A DNA stretch of 64,000 nucleotides from Aphrophora alni (lineage: Eukaryota; Arthropoda; Insecta; Hemiptera; Aphrophoridae): NCBI GenBank assembly GCA_963513935.1, contig OY740776.1, positions 10,694,724 to 10,758,723 of the forward strand, given 5' to 3'. Positions 38,728 through 49,913 of the stretch are shown here, piece by piece. Under the pieces are notes generated by a model. It was not told the DNA's origin. It made no database searches and worked only from the letters and a program-made list of their open reading frames with translations. Both the position numbers and the translations under genes were made by a program. Each line of letters starts with the position of its first letter. Within the stretch, counting starts at the first letter, position 1.

Positions 38728-40271
38728 CTAGTTTTTTAATTTTACCGTTGGTTTATTTTTTATTTTTAGTTTTACGAATACGTTTCCCTTCCTTTTTAAC
38801 TTAAATTTATTTTTCCCCTTCCTTTTTTGACTATGCTTTACTTTTGTTTTGAATTTAACCTTTTTGGTTACCTCTCGATTTTTGAACTTTTTTGTTTCGT
38901 TCGCTCCTAACTTATTCAGGTTTGGGTTTGATTGACTACTGGACTCCCCTTTTGGAATTAAGCTCATTTCGAACTTAGGTATGTTTACCAGTGATCCCTT
39001 CATTTTTGCGTGGTCTCCATTTTGTATTTGGTGCTTAAGACTTACTTCTTTATTTACGACGACTTTGCTTAGCCCTTGTACGAATAACTCACGACTCTGA
39101 AGCTTTTTTGGATATAGTTCTTCCCTTTTCTCGCTCGCTTCGCTCTTCTTCCTGCTTCTTCTTGGATAGGTTGCTCCACTTTTAATCTCTTTTTGGATTT
39201 TAAAGTTCCTTCCTTGAATTGGCATCTTCCTTTCGACCGTGTTTTGGTTTCTAAGGTTTATCTCCTGTTTTCCTTTGAGTTCAAACTCCCTTCCCCTCTC
39301 TAAGTTTTCCCTTCTCCTGTTCCTTCCTGTATTGTCTCGTTCGGTGTTGTCGGCTTCGGTTTTTTCTTTCCTCCCGTCACGTTTGTTGTTTACACGTCCT
39401 GTTTGGTCAATTCTGGTATTTTCTCCCCCTTTGTCACGTTCGGCTTGGTCACGTTCGGTACCCTCGTTTTTTACTTCTACACTGGGTAATGTAGTAACAT
39501 ATAACGCCCCATTCGCTCGCATTATAGTATTTGGACCTCCTATATTGCTAATTTGATTTCGCAATTTCCGTACACAGATTTTAGCTGACGGTTGTTCTAT
39601 GTCCAATCTATTTAATAGATTGGTTTTTGAAGTTACTTTTTTAGCTTCTTCGATGAAATTTATTTTTCTGTTTTCCCCTTCTACATTTATTATTACGTAT
39701 TTTTCCTCCATATTAATTTTCGCGTTTAACTCGAATAGGCTATTACATCCTAATATACCTAAACTAGTTAACTTTGGTACTACCAGAAAATTTATATCTA
39801 CTACTCTGTCGTTAAATTGCACGGGTATTGATACTTGTTTTGAAACTCTTTGTTTTTTCTGTTTAATGGCTGTTACTACTTCGACGTTATAAACTGGTAA
39901 TTCTAAAAATTTGTTTCCCCGTCTTTTTAACTCCTCCAAATACTCAGCTTGTATACACGACCACTGCGCTCCCGTGTCTACTAAAACTTTTATATTTGTT
40001 TGATGAATTTTGACGTTTATTTCCGGACATTTTTCTAATAATTTTGTTTGAATGTTGATATTTTCGCCTTCTGTCATTAACTCTTCCCTAATATCGCATG
40101 AAATGTTTTGTAATTTCCCTACTGATTTTAATGTTGGATTTTTAATTTTTGAAAAGTTTTCTAAAGGTTTCTCTGTTTTGATTTTATTTTTTACATTTTG
40201 ATCTGCGGCCCCGAATCCTGTCTTTGCCTGTAACCGTTTTCTTTTGCTTTTTTCCGGGACCTTATAACCTA
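38728..40271 (-). CDS. pro: Aspartic protease (retropepsin) plus basic tail, pro frame
   Basis: The first ATG of this frame is at 40077, giving 449 codons to 38728, but the frame is open up to the gag stop and is most likely entered by -1 frameshifting. Counted from that ATG, L-V-D-T-G-A at residues 32-37 holds the catalytic Asp of a retropepsin, and I-L-G near residue 108 matches the second conserved protease strand. After about residue 130 the sequence is highly charged and repetitive (R-D/R-E/K-rich), ending in a Lys-rich stretch with no RT motif (no Y/F-x-D-D). In full-length relatives the polymerase would follow. Here the coding region ends, so only particle formation and processing are encoded. 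Confidence 0.8.
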
Positions 40272-41519
40272 GTTTTTTGGACTGGGTCTCGGATTGTTAG
40301 GTAGTGTAGGATTGGGTTTTTGGTTACTTTGGTTTTGGTTTGTTTGCGGTCTATTCCCATAGGATCTAAGGTTAGGTGTTCTAGGATAGGTTTGAGAGTC
40401 CATGGCTCCTGCCATTTTCCTATCAAGGTTCCCCTTATACGCTGATCTTTCTTCTCGATTTTCCCTACGTGGTTCGCCTTCCATCGTTTCAAACGTTCTA
40501 AGAAATTCTATCGCGCTTTCAACGGTTTCGCTATGACTTCCTATACTCGCAAATTGTACCTTTTGTTCAAAATGTCGCATGATTCTATTAATCATAAATT
40601 TTTCTGGGATTGGTGGATCAAGATATTGTCCTTTAGCCACCATTTTGCAAAAATAATTAACTCTTGACATATATCCTGTATCACGATATTGTCCGTTTTC
40701 AATTAAATTTCGGATATGTTGCTGGGCTTGATATCCCCAATAATTTTTTATAAATTTAACCCTAAATTGTCCGTATCTATCTTTATTATCTTTTATTACG
40801 TTCCACCATTCTATTACCGGCCCTTTTATGTGTCGTTCCACGATTTTTAATTTCTCCCCTTCGTCTAATTGTGGATCGATTTCCATGAAAATCTCTTCTA
40901 TTTCGGCTAGAAATTTCATTGGACTTTCTTTAGAACTTCCCCAAAATTCGACAGTTTTATTTCCTGCTGCACCGGGTTGTACGTACACTACGCTTCTCCC
41001 AGCCCCTACTAAATTTTGCCCTATACTTGTCTGTCTCATTTTGGTTTCTAACGATTTTATATTTTTGCTTAACGTTTCACAATTAACTTTATTTTGTTTA
41101 ATTTTGTCATCCTGACCTTTAATTGTTTCCCCTATTTCCTGAATTTCCCCTTTCAAAACGACTATTTCGTCTTCGCAATTTCCGACTCTATTTTGAATTG
41201 CTTCAAAATTTTTCTTTACGTCTTCTCCTAAACCGCCTACAGCTTGTAAGAGTTCTTCCCTACTCGCTTGTTCGCTTTCTTCGCGTGCTAATTCTTTCGC
41301 TTCGCGTTCCCTTTTCTCTTCGTTTTCCCTAGTCTCCCTTTCTAATTCCCTAGCTTCGCGTTCTTTTTTCTCTTTTTTCCTCTCCAATTCGCGTGCTTTT
41401 TCTCTCTCCTCGCGTTCTTTTTTATCTGCCTCTTCCCTAGCTTCGCGTTCTTTTTCTTTTGCCTGGAAATATCTCATGAACTTCTGCATTTCCGTTTCTG
41501 TTTCTTTCGGAGCTGCCAT
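40269..41519 (-). CDS. gag: Gag-like protein of the LTR element (416 aa)
   Basis: The frame opens at an ATG about 150 nt inside the 5'LTR and is intact. Residues about 18-100 are an extremely Glu/Lys/Arg-rich coiled coil built on an E-R-E-A-R-E-L repeat, and a second helical stretch runs to about 160. Residues about 190-320 look like the retrotransposon Gag capsid domain (F-W-G-S-S-K-E-S-P, W-W-N-V-I, then F-I-K-N-Y-W and a helix-rich end). The tail is rich in Asn, Pro and Gln and has no C-C-H-C zinc knuckle, unlike most Gypsy Gags. The product should form the particle shell. The stop is directly preceded by the heptamer A AAA AAC, so part of the product is probably extended by -1 frameshifting into the protease frame. 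Confidence 0.82.
   Translation of the reverse strand: MAAPKETETEMQKFMRYFQAKEKEREAREEADKKEREEREKARELERKKEKKEREARELERETRENEEKREREAKELAREESEQASREELLQAVGGLGEDVKKNFEAIQNRVGNCEDEIVVLKGEIQEIGETIKGQDDKIKQNKVNCETLSKNIKSLETKMRQTSIGQNLVGAGRSVVYVQPGAAGNKTVEFWGSSKESPMKFLAEIEEIFMEIDPQLDEGEKLKIVERHIKGPVIEWWNVIKDNKDRYGQFRVKFIKNYWGYQAQQHIRNLIENGQYRDTGYMSRVNYFCKMVAKGQYLDPPIPEKFMINRIMRHFEQKVQFASIGSHSETVESAIEFLRTFETMEGEPRRENREERSAYKGNLDRKMAGAMDSQTYPRTPNLRSYGNRPQTNQNQSNQKPNPTLPNNPRPSPKN
40272..40278 (-). promoter_or_regulatory. -1 ribosomal frameshift site (A AAA AAC) at the gag-pro junction
   Basis: On the minus strand the last gag codons are CCA AAA AAC TAG, so the classic slippery heptamer A AAA AAC lies in the correct phase immediately before the stop. 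A -1 slip continues into the protease frame, which I read as open for 64 codons up to the first ATG at 40077. A stimulatory RNA structure was not assessed. Confidence 0.75.
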
Positions 41520-41650
41520 TTTTTTATTTAGATTTATTTATTTAAGTTTTAAGTTTTAATTTTTAATTTTGATTTTAATGAATTTAAGCTGTTCGTTTTC
41601 AACCCTAAAGTAATTTTAACAATTTTTTGTTTGGTTACTTTCGAGCCTAC

Positions 41651-41664
41651 GCTGTTGGGCGCCA
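41651..41664 (-). promoter_or_regulatory. Primer-binding site, tRNA-Lys type
   Basis: The minus strand reads TGGCGCCCAACAGC two bases inside the 5'LTR. TGGCGCCCAAC is complementary to the 3' end of lysine tRNAs, as used by several Gypsy-group elements. Confidence 0.75.
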
Positions 41665-41666
41665 CT

Positions 41667-44036
41667 TGCAACGCACCCCCCCCCTTCGGGGACAGCACTC
41701 GCCGTAAGACCTTACCCCAACTACAACCCCGCGATCTACTTTATATTAGAGAGTGATTCTTTCGCAGTTTAATAGTTTTGATAAGGCTCTTGATTCCTTA
41801 TGTCACACAAGAATAATTTATTTTAATCAACTTATGCTAACACAGGAAATTTTACTATATTAATATATTCACTTCTTATACTAGCTTACCTTTCTTAAAA
41901 CTCCAGACTCTTTTTCAAAGGGTGTGCCCTTTGGAGCTCTTTAATTCATTAACACCAAAATTTGCTCTATTTTGAATTTTTAACTTTATACTTGGTGAGC
42001 ACTTACTTTTTCTTCTTTCTAATGTAATGAGTTTCTTTGAATGGGTTAGATTTATTTAAAATATTCAACAGTGAAATTTAACAAATTTATTTAAGAGTCT
42101 ACAATTTAATTTTTATTTTGAGAAACAATGGATTTCTTTCGAATCTTTTACAACAATTAATGTCGCCTTTTCTGACAATTTATATTAAATGCTTTCTCTT
42201 TTAACAAACTGAAAATCTACTATATTAAACAATTTTAACAATAACTAAAACTAACAAATTGATATTCTTATTCTAATACACATAAATATGAATCCTATTA
42301 TTTATTCCTTTTCAATCTGTTACTTTTGCTTTATTATTGGACTCGAATTTTATTGTATTTTATATCTCTTTATTTGAATGAATTTAAAATTGGCTTTATT
42401 TTGACTTTACTTTGTCTTTAAAATGTTATTATTTAACTTTATTGAGTTTAATAATTTTGGACGTAATTCAAGTTTATTAAAAAATATTTTATTTATTAAA
42501 AAGGCTTGATTTATGCAGTACCTTGTTTTGTGGAGTGCACAAGTCCGCTCGTCCTGATTCTGAGAGTGTTTGAGGATCTTGGAGATGTTTTCTGAGAGTT
42601 GTCTAGAATATCTCGAAGTCCAGTTCTCGAAGAATCTGTTGATAACGACAAGTTCTAGAAGAATGTTTGCCGGAGTCCGTAGTGAAGATCTCTTCTACTA
42701 AGCTGTTGTAGGATGTCACGTTGTCTCCTGCAAGGCCGATCCTTTCTGTAGGCACCGTTATTAACCTGGCGAAGTACAGAGCGTTGACAATATTTTCACG
42801 ACGATTTCCTGTTCAGACTTGAGTAAAGTTGGTGATCTTTCCTGGAGCTGCTATTAGAAGACTTCCCTGGAGCTGGTACTAAACGAGACTGTCGAATTAA
42901 CTTGAAGAAAGTTAACTCGTCGAATTTTAGGCCTTTCAGTGTGGCCAACCTTCACTGATTATTGTTACTGTTTTATTTCACAATTTAATTAATTTTATTT
43001 ATTTATTTGCACTACGATGAACTTTCCTTGGCTTATTCTTCTATTGTTTGTCTATTTTTCTTATTTTAAATTATCTATTCCTATTATTATTTGTTATATT
43101 TAGTTTAATTTCTTATGGTGGATTTGTGTTGAAGTTGGTAACTTTCCCTTTCCATGCGTCTACTGCCTACTATGCGCACGACGTTCAAGACAAGTTGATT
43201 CCTGAAATTTATAATTTTTTACTTGCGAATTCTTCTTTTCTTCTTATATCCCGTTCGCTTCGCTCGATCTTCTTCTGGGTGATTTCATTTTGAAGCCCTT
43301 CTTTCCCTGATGATTTTCCATCTTCATTTGTAGCGATACGACATATATTTTTTCTTTTACGGAGATTTGAAAATTTCGTAAGTTTTCAAAATTTAGTTTT
43401 TCCAATTTTGGAAATTTTGAAAATCTTCTTTTTGCAAGTTGTTCCTCTGATGCTGAAAGTTCCAAAACTGCTTTCCTCTTCTTCCTCGCTTCTGGGTTTC
43501 ACAAGTTACGGTACTTTCTGCATTTTTGGTTATTTATTATTTAATTACTTTATGGTCTTTTATTAAATTTTGATTTCGAGTCTTATTTATTTCTAGTTTA
43601 TATTATGGTTATGCGTTGTTATTATTAGATTCTGGAATTTCTTTATTTTAAGGGTTTTTTATGTTTTATGACGTTTTATTATGGCTATAACTTTTTTATT
43701 ATTAATTTGACGAGTTTATTCTCTTATTATTTATTATTAGGTTTTCCTAGCTCTACACGATTATATCATTTTAATTTAAGTTTTCGGATTTTGATGTTTT
43801 TTGCATTAGAAACATATGGACGAATTCATGTTCAATCCGGAACGCTAGATATTTCCTGTCAAGGCGCGTGACCTTGGCTTGGCTAACTTACATATTCCCT
43901 TTAATTTTACATGTGTTATTTTATTTTTAGAAATGTTTTTGTCATTTCTACAATTATTATTTGATTTAATTGAAATTTTGGAATTTATCTATTTTCCAAA
44001 ATTGCTCCTTGCAGGCGGTTCAATTAAACCGTTGCA
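41667..44036 (-). repeat. 5' LTR (2370 bp)
   Basis: This is the upstream LTR in element orientation. It is nearly identical to 35540-37908; visible differences include CTGC versus CCGT near the outer end and a few substitutions such as ATTTAAAATATTC versus AATTAAAATGTTC. At 2.37 kb it is long for this class. It should carry promoter and polyadenylation signals; I could not place them with confidence. Confidence 0.92.
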
Positions 44037-44149
44037 GGGTATATAATTATAGTTAGTACAGGTGGCAATCCAGTGCTGGATTTAGTACTGGACTCGTCCA
44101 TTAAAGGCACGTCTATATACAGCTTTGCCACCCACCCCTCCTACCACCA

Positions 44150-45060
44150 GGCTTTCGCGTGTTATTTACTTTGGTGGATTTACAAACTTATTTCTTTTTC
44201 TTAAACGTTTTTAAGTTTTGGATCATTACTACTAATTAGTTATAAATTTGCTTGTTAATAATATTTTCACTATTCATCTTTAGTTTAAAAATTTTCATAA
44301 TTTTCATCATATTTAAATGTTCTCCTTTGTTGCACAGATGTAATAACCTCATTGAATCTTTCATTTCATAAGGGATATATTTACTCATACTTTTAGTAAA
44401 TGAGTAGCATAATTTGAATCTCTCTTTTCATATTTGTACGACCTAATATGTTCCCTAAATCTTGTTGTTAACTTATGTCCTGTTTGGCATACATATGCCG
44501 TTACACTTACATTTTGTACACTTCATTTTTATCAAGTGCTTCACCTTATTCTTACTTAATCATTTCTTTGTAGTATTATTTGTGGTGAATGTCGCTTTCA
44601 CATTGTATTTCCTGAAAAAAAAATTTCATTTTATATGTTTCTTTCCCAGTGAAAGTAAATTCAGCCCAGATGTTTTCTTGTTTTTTGGTGACCTTTGTCG
44701 TATTGTTTAAGTTTTGTTTTATTTTTCGTATTGATTTCCTTTACTCTCATTTCATATTCATTGTTTTCAGTTATCTAAAATATTGTGTTTAGTTCTACCT
44801 TGTGCTGCCTTTATTAGAGATAAATTATATAATACTCGTATATTAATCATATATCGAAAAGACCCCATTTTATATTCCATTGGATGGTTTGAGTTGATAG
44901 TAATTGTATTATCAGTGTATGATGTGTGTTGTATGCATCTTTCCTAAAAATTCCAAAATCAACTGTTTGCTATTTTTTGTTATTTTTAAATCTAAGAAAT
45001 TTATTGTTGTTTTTCTTTTTCCATTTTAAATTTTATATATTTGTCGATTTGTTTTGACCT
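44150..45060 (-). pseudogene. Penelope-like retroelement fragment (RT end + GIY-YIG endonuclease)
   Basis: Read on the minus strand from about 45060 downwards, broken frames give T-I-N-F-L-D-L-K-I, then a segment like N-H-P-M-E-Y-K-M-G-S-F-R-Y-M-I-N. These match the C-terminal part of Penelope-type reverse transcriptases. Further on (about 44480-44330), F-R-E-H-I-R-S-Y-K followed by N-Y-A-T-H-L-L matches the R-E-H region of the GIY-YIG endonuclease, and M-K-D-S-M-R-L-L-H-L-C-N-K-G matches the usual end. Several frameshifts and stops make it dead. It lies between the LTR element and exon 4 of the transporter. Confidence 0.65.
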
Positions 45061-45344
45061 CTAGTATTACTTCTCCTTTATTATTTAGGCTATCCTTAAT
45101 TACTATAATTAGAGATTCATGTGGACACACTTCATGTAAACAGGTATTTAATGCTTAAGCACTTTCTTGTGCTACAAATTCTTCTGCATCACTTTTCCCT
45201 GTCTTCGAATCCTCCAATTATTTCATTGTTTCAGTAATTCGACCATCCATTCTACCAGTCTTTCCTTTCTTTTTTCTTCTCTCTGGCATCCAATCCAATA
45301 CCAATTTGTCAATCTGTCCACCTCAATCTATCCGAGCCCTTACC

Positions 45345-45691
45345 AATTACCATATGAAAGAGATAAAAAATTTAACATTTATTTTCTTTCTTAGGCAAAC
45401 TCTAAACCTAACCTAACCTTACCTAACCTAATCTAACCTAACCTAACCTTACCAATTACCATATGCAAGAGATAAAAAATAAAACATTTGTTTTCTTTCA
45501 TAGGCAAACTCTAAACCTAACCTTACCTAACCTAACCTAACTTAACCTAACCTAACCTTACCAATTACCCTATGCAAGAGATAAAAAATAAAACATTTGT
45601 TTTCTTTCTTAGGCAAACTCTAAACCTAACCTAACCTTACCAATTACCATATGCAAGAGATAAAAAAAAAAACATTTGTTTTCTTTCTTAG
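45345..45691 (+). repeat. Tandem array of decoy splice acceptors before the terminal exon
   Basis: A block of about 65 bp covering the intron end (CTTACCAATTACC..., an A-rich stretch, a pyrimidine tract, TTAG) plus the first nine exon bases GCAAACTCT occurs four times. The AG/exon starts fall at 45395, 45504, 45613 and the true 45692, so spacings are 109, 109 and 79 bp. The first three copies run into AACCT/CCTAA telomere-like repeats instead of coding sequence. Read in the exon frame, each decoy meets a stop: the first after 13 codons, the second after 8, the third after 16. Decoy 2 has TTCATAG rather than TTCTTAG. Confidence 0.85.
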
Positions 45692-46522
45692 GCAAACTCT
45701 GAACTTCACATACTTGTAGTGCACCACAAATCTGATGAAGACCACATATCAACGGAAACCATAAAGGATCAAACTTGCAATATAGTTCCTGGACGATGGA
45801 ATGTCCTTTCACGTCCGGAAGTATTTAAACCATCTTTAATCATATTCACATTCTGTTTACTACAAATTCTTTCAGGTTCCTACATAGTTATATTCTACGG
45901 AGTCAGCATAATCGCCGAAGCTTCAGGAGGCAACGCAACAGATTTAGATAGTCTTGCCATCGCAGTTATCACTGCCTTTGTTAGATTTGTAGTCTCTATT
46001 ATAACCTCAATCTGTCTACTTAGGTTAGGCCGAAGAACAATAGGAATGATTTCAGGAATCGGTACAGCTTTGGCGTGTTTCACTCTTGTAGCTTTTCTTC
46101 AAATTAGAATAGAAAATGAAAAATTAGATACGATTATTGTAGGTAGCTTGATTATGGTGTATGTTGCGTTGAACACGTTCGGTATTTTCGCCTTACCCTG
46201 TATGATGATTGGTGAAGTCCTTCCATCACGTGTTCGTGGATTCGTTTCCGGTATATTACTAACTCTTATAAATCTCATAATATTTACTACTACTAAATTT
46301 TATCCTCTTGTAGAAAATATTTTAAATCCTAGTGGTGTGTTCCTTACATTTGCTATTGTAGCTGTTATAACGACAATATATGTTTATTTATTTTTACCTG
46401 AAACAAAACATCGTCCTCTAATACAAATTGAAACTTACTTTGCTCGTGGGAAAAACTATCTTTGGTTGACGAGAGATAAAACGTTAATAGCGAGAAGAAA
46501 ACCTTGTGCGAATATTCCTTGA
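45692..46522 (+). CDS. Sugar transporter terminal exon (TM7-TM12, PETK)
   Basis: This last exon gives 276 codons and a stop at 46520-46522. After the rest of the central loop it encodes TM7 (L-L-Q-I-L-S-G-S-Y-I-V-I-F-Y-G), the R-L-G-R-R loop between TM8 and TM9, TM10 with G-E-V-L-P-S-R-V-R-G, TM11, TM12, and F-L-P-E-T-K-H-R-P-L, the C-terminal family signature, followed by a basic tail. The acceptor is TTCTTAG ending at 45691, in phase 0 with the preceding exon. The same acceptor and the first nine exon bases occur three more times just upstream (see the decoy array). An AATAAA at 46911-46916 could end a 3'UTR of about 390 nt. Confidence 0.88.
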   Translation, partial: ANSELHILVVHHKSDEDHISTETIKDQTCNIVPGRWNVLSRPEVFKPSLIIFTFCLLQILSGSYIVIFYGVSIIAEASGGNATDLDSLAIAVITAFVRFVVSIITSICLLRLGRRTIGMISGIGTALACFTLVAFLQIRIENEKLDTIIVGSLIMVYVALNTFGIFALPCMMIGEVLPSRVRGFVSGILLTLINLIIFTTTKFYPLVENILNPSGVFLTFAIVAVITTIYVYLFLPETKHRPLIQIETYFARGKNYLWLTRDKTLIARRKPCANIP

Positions 46523-46910
46523 GCTCTTTTACTATATGATAATATGTTTTGGCTTCATATGACAATGTCAGTTCAATATAACAAAAAATATCAACTGGTA
46601 AATACATTCTGTACATTCCAAAGAGTACATATATTATGTATTATATAGGGTGGGACAAAATTATGGAACATAATAGTTTTCTCCTAAACCAATCCAAATA
46701 TGAAAGGATTGTTTTTTTTACAATCAGTTGCTTATCTAAAACATATTTTTGTACATTTAAAAAAAATGTTTCAAGTACCCCTAAAAATATAAATTAGATT
46801 TTTTCTAACTTACAAAATATGCCTTGTAGTTAAGAATATTTTTTTCTGACCACAACGGCAAATCCCTGTATACATCTCACATATATATATAGAGAGAGTT
46901 ATGATTGGTC

Positions 46911-46916
46911 AATAAA
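46911..46916 (+). promoter_or_regulatory. Candidate polyadenylation signal of the sugar transporter
   Basis: This canonical AATAAA lies about 390 nt after the stop codon. AATAAA hexamers are common in AT-rich DNA, so this is only the first plausible one. Confidence 0.3.
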
Positions 46917-47404
46917 TCTTAGTTTTTTATAGACAGCTATTTTGAGGTCTGTTCAGTCTAAAAAGGCTATCAGTCTATCTGTCATATGTGCAGTGCTCTG
47001 GAACCCAGACTTGTGAGGTAATTTCAATCAAATTTATTTAGATTATATCTCAAGATTTTTTTTTCCCATTTTTTTGATAAAACAAAATTTTTAAGTAGCT
47101 CCCATAAAAAAAAAATCCAAAATAATAATCTTCTCAAAATATACTCTCACAATTGTAACCTCCAAGGACCTAAACAAAACATATTTATCGTCATCTTTCA
47201 AAAATGACAGTCTGTGTTTGTTTTTGTACCGATAACTCACGAACCAGCAGTTTAAAAAAATGCCGTGGCCACAACCCAAATCTAAAATTTCAAATTTGTT
47301 TGACAAGTATTATAATTTTAGTTCAATAATATATTTTAAAAATTTAAAACGTGTGTAAAATATAGTTTAAGAGTATAAGTATTCCCATGGTATCGTGGTA
47401 TTCC

Positions 47405-47432
47405 CTGAAGATGCCTCATGTTGAGGCGAAAC
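47405..47432 (+). ncRNA. Hammerhead-like core motif
   Basis: CTGAAGA, one base, a GCCTCA/TGAGGC stem with a 3-base loop, then GAAAC. The core bases match a hammerhead ribozyme, but one extra base precedes stem II, so activity is uncertain. Confidence 0.3.
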
Positions 47433-47574
47433 AGCTAACAACAGCCCAAAAAGACAAAAAATGCAAGCAAGCAATTTTTTGACTGTTAGGAATTTGGCCA
47501 TTAATCCTGAGTTTCTTTTGATACAATAAACAACACAGTGTTTTCAGTTTACAATTACTAAGTATATTTTATTA

Positions 47575-47576
<2 letters not shown>

Positions 47577-47620
<44 letters not shown>
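47577..47620. repeat. (CT)n microsatellite
   Basis: About 21 CT units, followed directly by the first of two repeat units at 47619. Confidence 0.9.
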
Positions 47621-47795
47621 AGTTTAGCCCGTTATACATGGTGATTAGGAACTCCACCTCAACCACTCTGGAAATGATTCCATAACTAAAAATAAGTGTT
47701 TTGTGGAACAAGCAAAGCGAAGCGAGTTTAACCCGTTATACAGGGTGATTAGGAACTCCACTCCAACCACTCGATAAATGATTCCATTACTAAAA
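47619..47795 (+). repeat. Direct duplication of an element end (CAGGGTGATTAGG)
   Basis: CGAGTTTAGCCCGTTATACA...GATTAGGAACTCCA occurs at 47619 and again at about 47725, including the following ACTAAAAATAAG. It resembles the outer ends of DNA elements in this window. Confidence 0.75.
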
Positions 47796-47856
47796 ATAAG
47801 ATAAAAAGGTCTGGAAAAGGTTAGTTTCCCGACTACATGGCCTTGGTCAGTCCAAC

Positions 47857-47975
<119 letters not shown>

Positions 47976-47999
47976 CGAGTATATACATTACTCTCATAA

Positions 48000-49900
48000 A
48001 ATATCCTTTCTACAATTTTTTTTTTTAAACAATTTAGTTTCATAAATACAATTTATTTCTTAATGTTACAAACAAACAAATCTATTATCATTATCAAATC
48101 ATAAACTCAAAATAATTGCAACTATTGTGACTCTACGTTATCTTAGTCTCCAACAATTACAAGTTCCTTTTAACACATAAAGTTTGCTCACCTTTGCAAG
48201 GTTCACTGAAACCCTCTGGTCTGAAACCCTCAAGTTGGTCTCAGCTATCTTCTAGAATCCTGCAGTCGGTCCCCTCCTCATGGCTGGCCTGGTTTCTTTC
48301 CACCCAAGAGTTTATGTACACCTTATGACTCGTGACGTCCACCACACTTGCGAGGCAAGCTATTCGTCAGTTTTTTTTAGATTTGTCACAATAATTTAAC
48401 TTCTCAAAAGAACTTATACTATTATTTATAACTAAATTATGTTCCTAATTCGTAACATGACCCATAGGATAATAATTTTCAAATTATCCTATACTTGTAT
48501 TGTATTGTGACCATTTAATTATATTTATACCTTAACACTGTATTTTAGTTTTAATTTAATTTAAAATCTCTTCTTTGTGATTTATGTTAAGATAGATTGT
48601 GTAAAAAAAAAAAAACCTGTAAATAACTTTACTCCTAAGTGTTTTTAACAAAATTAAAAAGTTACTATTCATTGTTCTTCGGTTTATTTGTAAAATCAAA
48701 AATAATTACAAGTGCCCATACAAATAAAATGGCAGAACGATTAAAGCTTGCCATGTAAGAGTGCCTAAAATTTTTTAAATCCTACATCTAACAACCTACT
48801 TTTAATTTTAACACATGTATGCAATGTAAATTTTGAATAAAACTCCAAAGTGTAATTAATAAGAAACAGAAAATCATAATGACAAGATCAGTTGTTTTCA
48901 ACTGTGGCATTTGCCACATCAAATAGGCTGTGGGTTTGTGAAATCTTTGTTTGTTACAAGGATTTGATCAGTGTGTGTTGTGAACCATCTACGAGCCCCA
49001 GATGGAGAGTGTATCTTTGGTGGTACAGGGAGTGTGTGACAGTTGTTTTTAGAATTTTAAAACCAGAAGTAATTTAAAAGAATGGCAAGCTAAAGTAATT
49101 AATTGAGAGGGGGTCATGGGAAATGTGTTGTCGGATTTGGATAATACCAAATACCATTGGTTAACAAGTTAATTAGGTTAAGTTTTTACCAACTTATAAT
49201 TATTGTAAATAATATTACATTTAATAAAGTCATAAAAGTTGGCTGAGATTCAGTATCGGTTTGGTAAGATTATAAGATAGGAAATGGGTTTTTAGTTTGG
49301 GAGTTTGTCTGGGAATGGCCTTTTGGCCAAAGCCGGACAATCATATGAAATGTTGGAAACATTCCCCTCAAATGTGACAAGACTTTCCTATATGTAACAA
49401 CACATTGCGAAATTGATGACACGTAGGTAACCAACGCCAACAACTATTTCAACTTAAAGTAGTGTTTTCCCTTTTACTCATATATGAGCATTGTCAGATT
49501 TAAAAATTAATGTTTTCTACAAATTATAGTTTGGATATTTATGAACAAAGTTTCATTGATTAAATAAGAAAGTAATAAGATTACACACAGCTACATGGAT
49601 CATTTTTGTCCTTGCACATTATTTTAATACCTGTACAAAATGGTTGATAATGATATCCAGTGGCAAGTCTAAGAAAAGAAATATGCACCAAATTATGAAA
49701 TTAGTTGAACAAGCTGTAAAAGGAAACAAAATATTTGACCAAGATGTAGGGGAGTACTAACAACTTAAGATTATGATATTTTGTAATAGATAGATGGTAA
49801 CTAACTGTAATTTTTTTTTATGAACTCAAAATTTCATGGGATCTGTCATTAGACAAAATAACAAAATTTCGATTTTCTAAATAATCTGTAATAACTATTT
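48000..49900. other. Intergenic AT-rich region, no gene seen
   Basis: No frame shows family features. The 61-codon frame at 48892-49077 is not convincing. Confidence 0.45.
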
Positions 49901-49913
49901 TGCTTAATTTTAG

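Larger units (their letters stand above)
35540..44036 (-). mobile_element. Complete non-autonomous LTR retrotransposon (Ty3/Gypsy-like, gag-pro only)
   Basis: This 8497 bp element lies antisense in intron 3 of the sugar transporter. It has two nearly identical LTRs (35540-37908 and 41667-44036), each running TGCAAC...GTTGCA, and a 4 bp target duplication GGGT on both sides. On the minus strand the order is 5'LTR, primer-binding site, gag, protease, about 0.8 kb without coding capacity, polypurine tract, 3'LTR. No reverse transcriptase, RNase H or integrase is present in the 3.76 kb interior, so its movement must have relied on enzymes supplied by another element. The few LTR differences point to a recent insertion. 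The class assignment rests on the Gag style, the D-T-G protease, the Lys-type primer site and the 4 bp duplication. Confidence 0.9.

Noticed and set aside
39239..39892. Plus-strand frames opposite the protease gene
   Set aside because: They are shadows of the intact minus-strand pro frame and are rich in Ser/Phe from antisense Arg/Lys/Glu codons.
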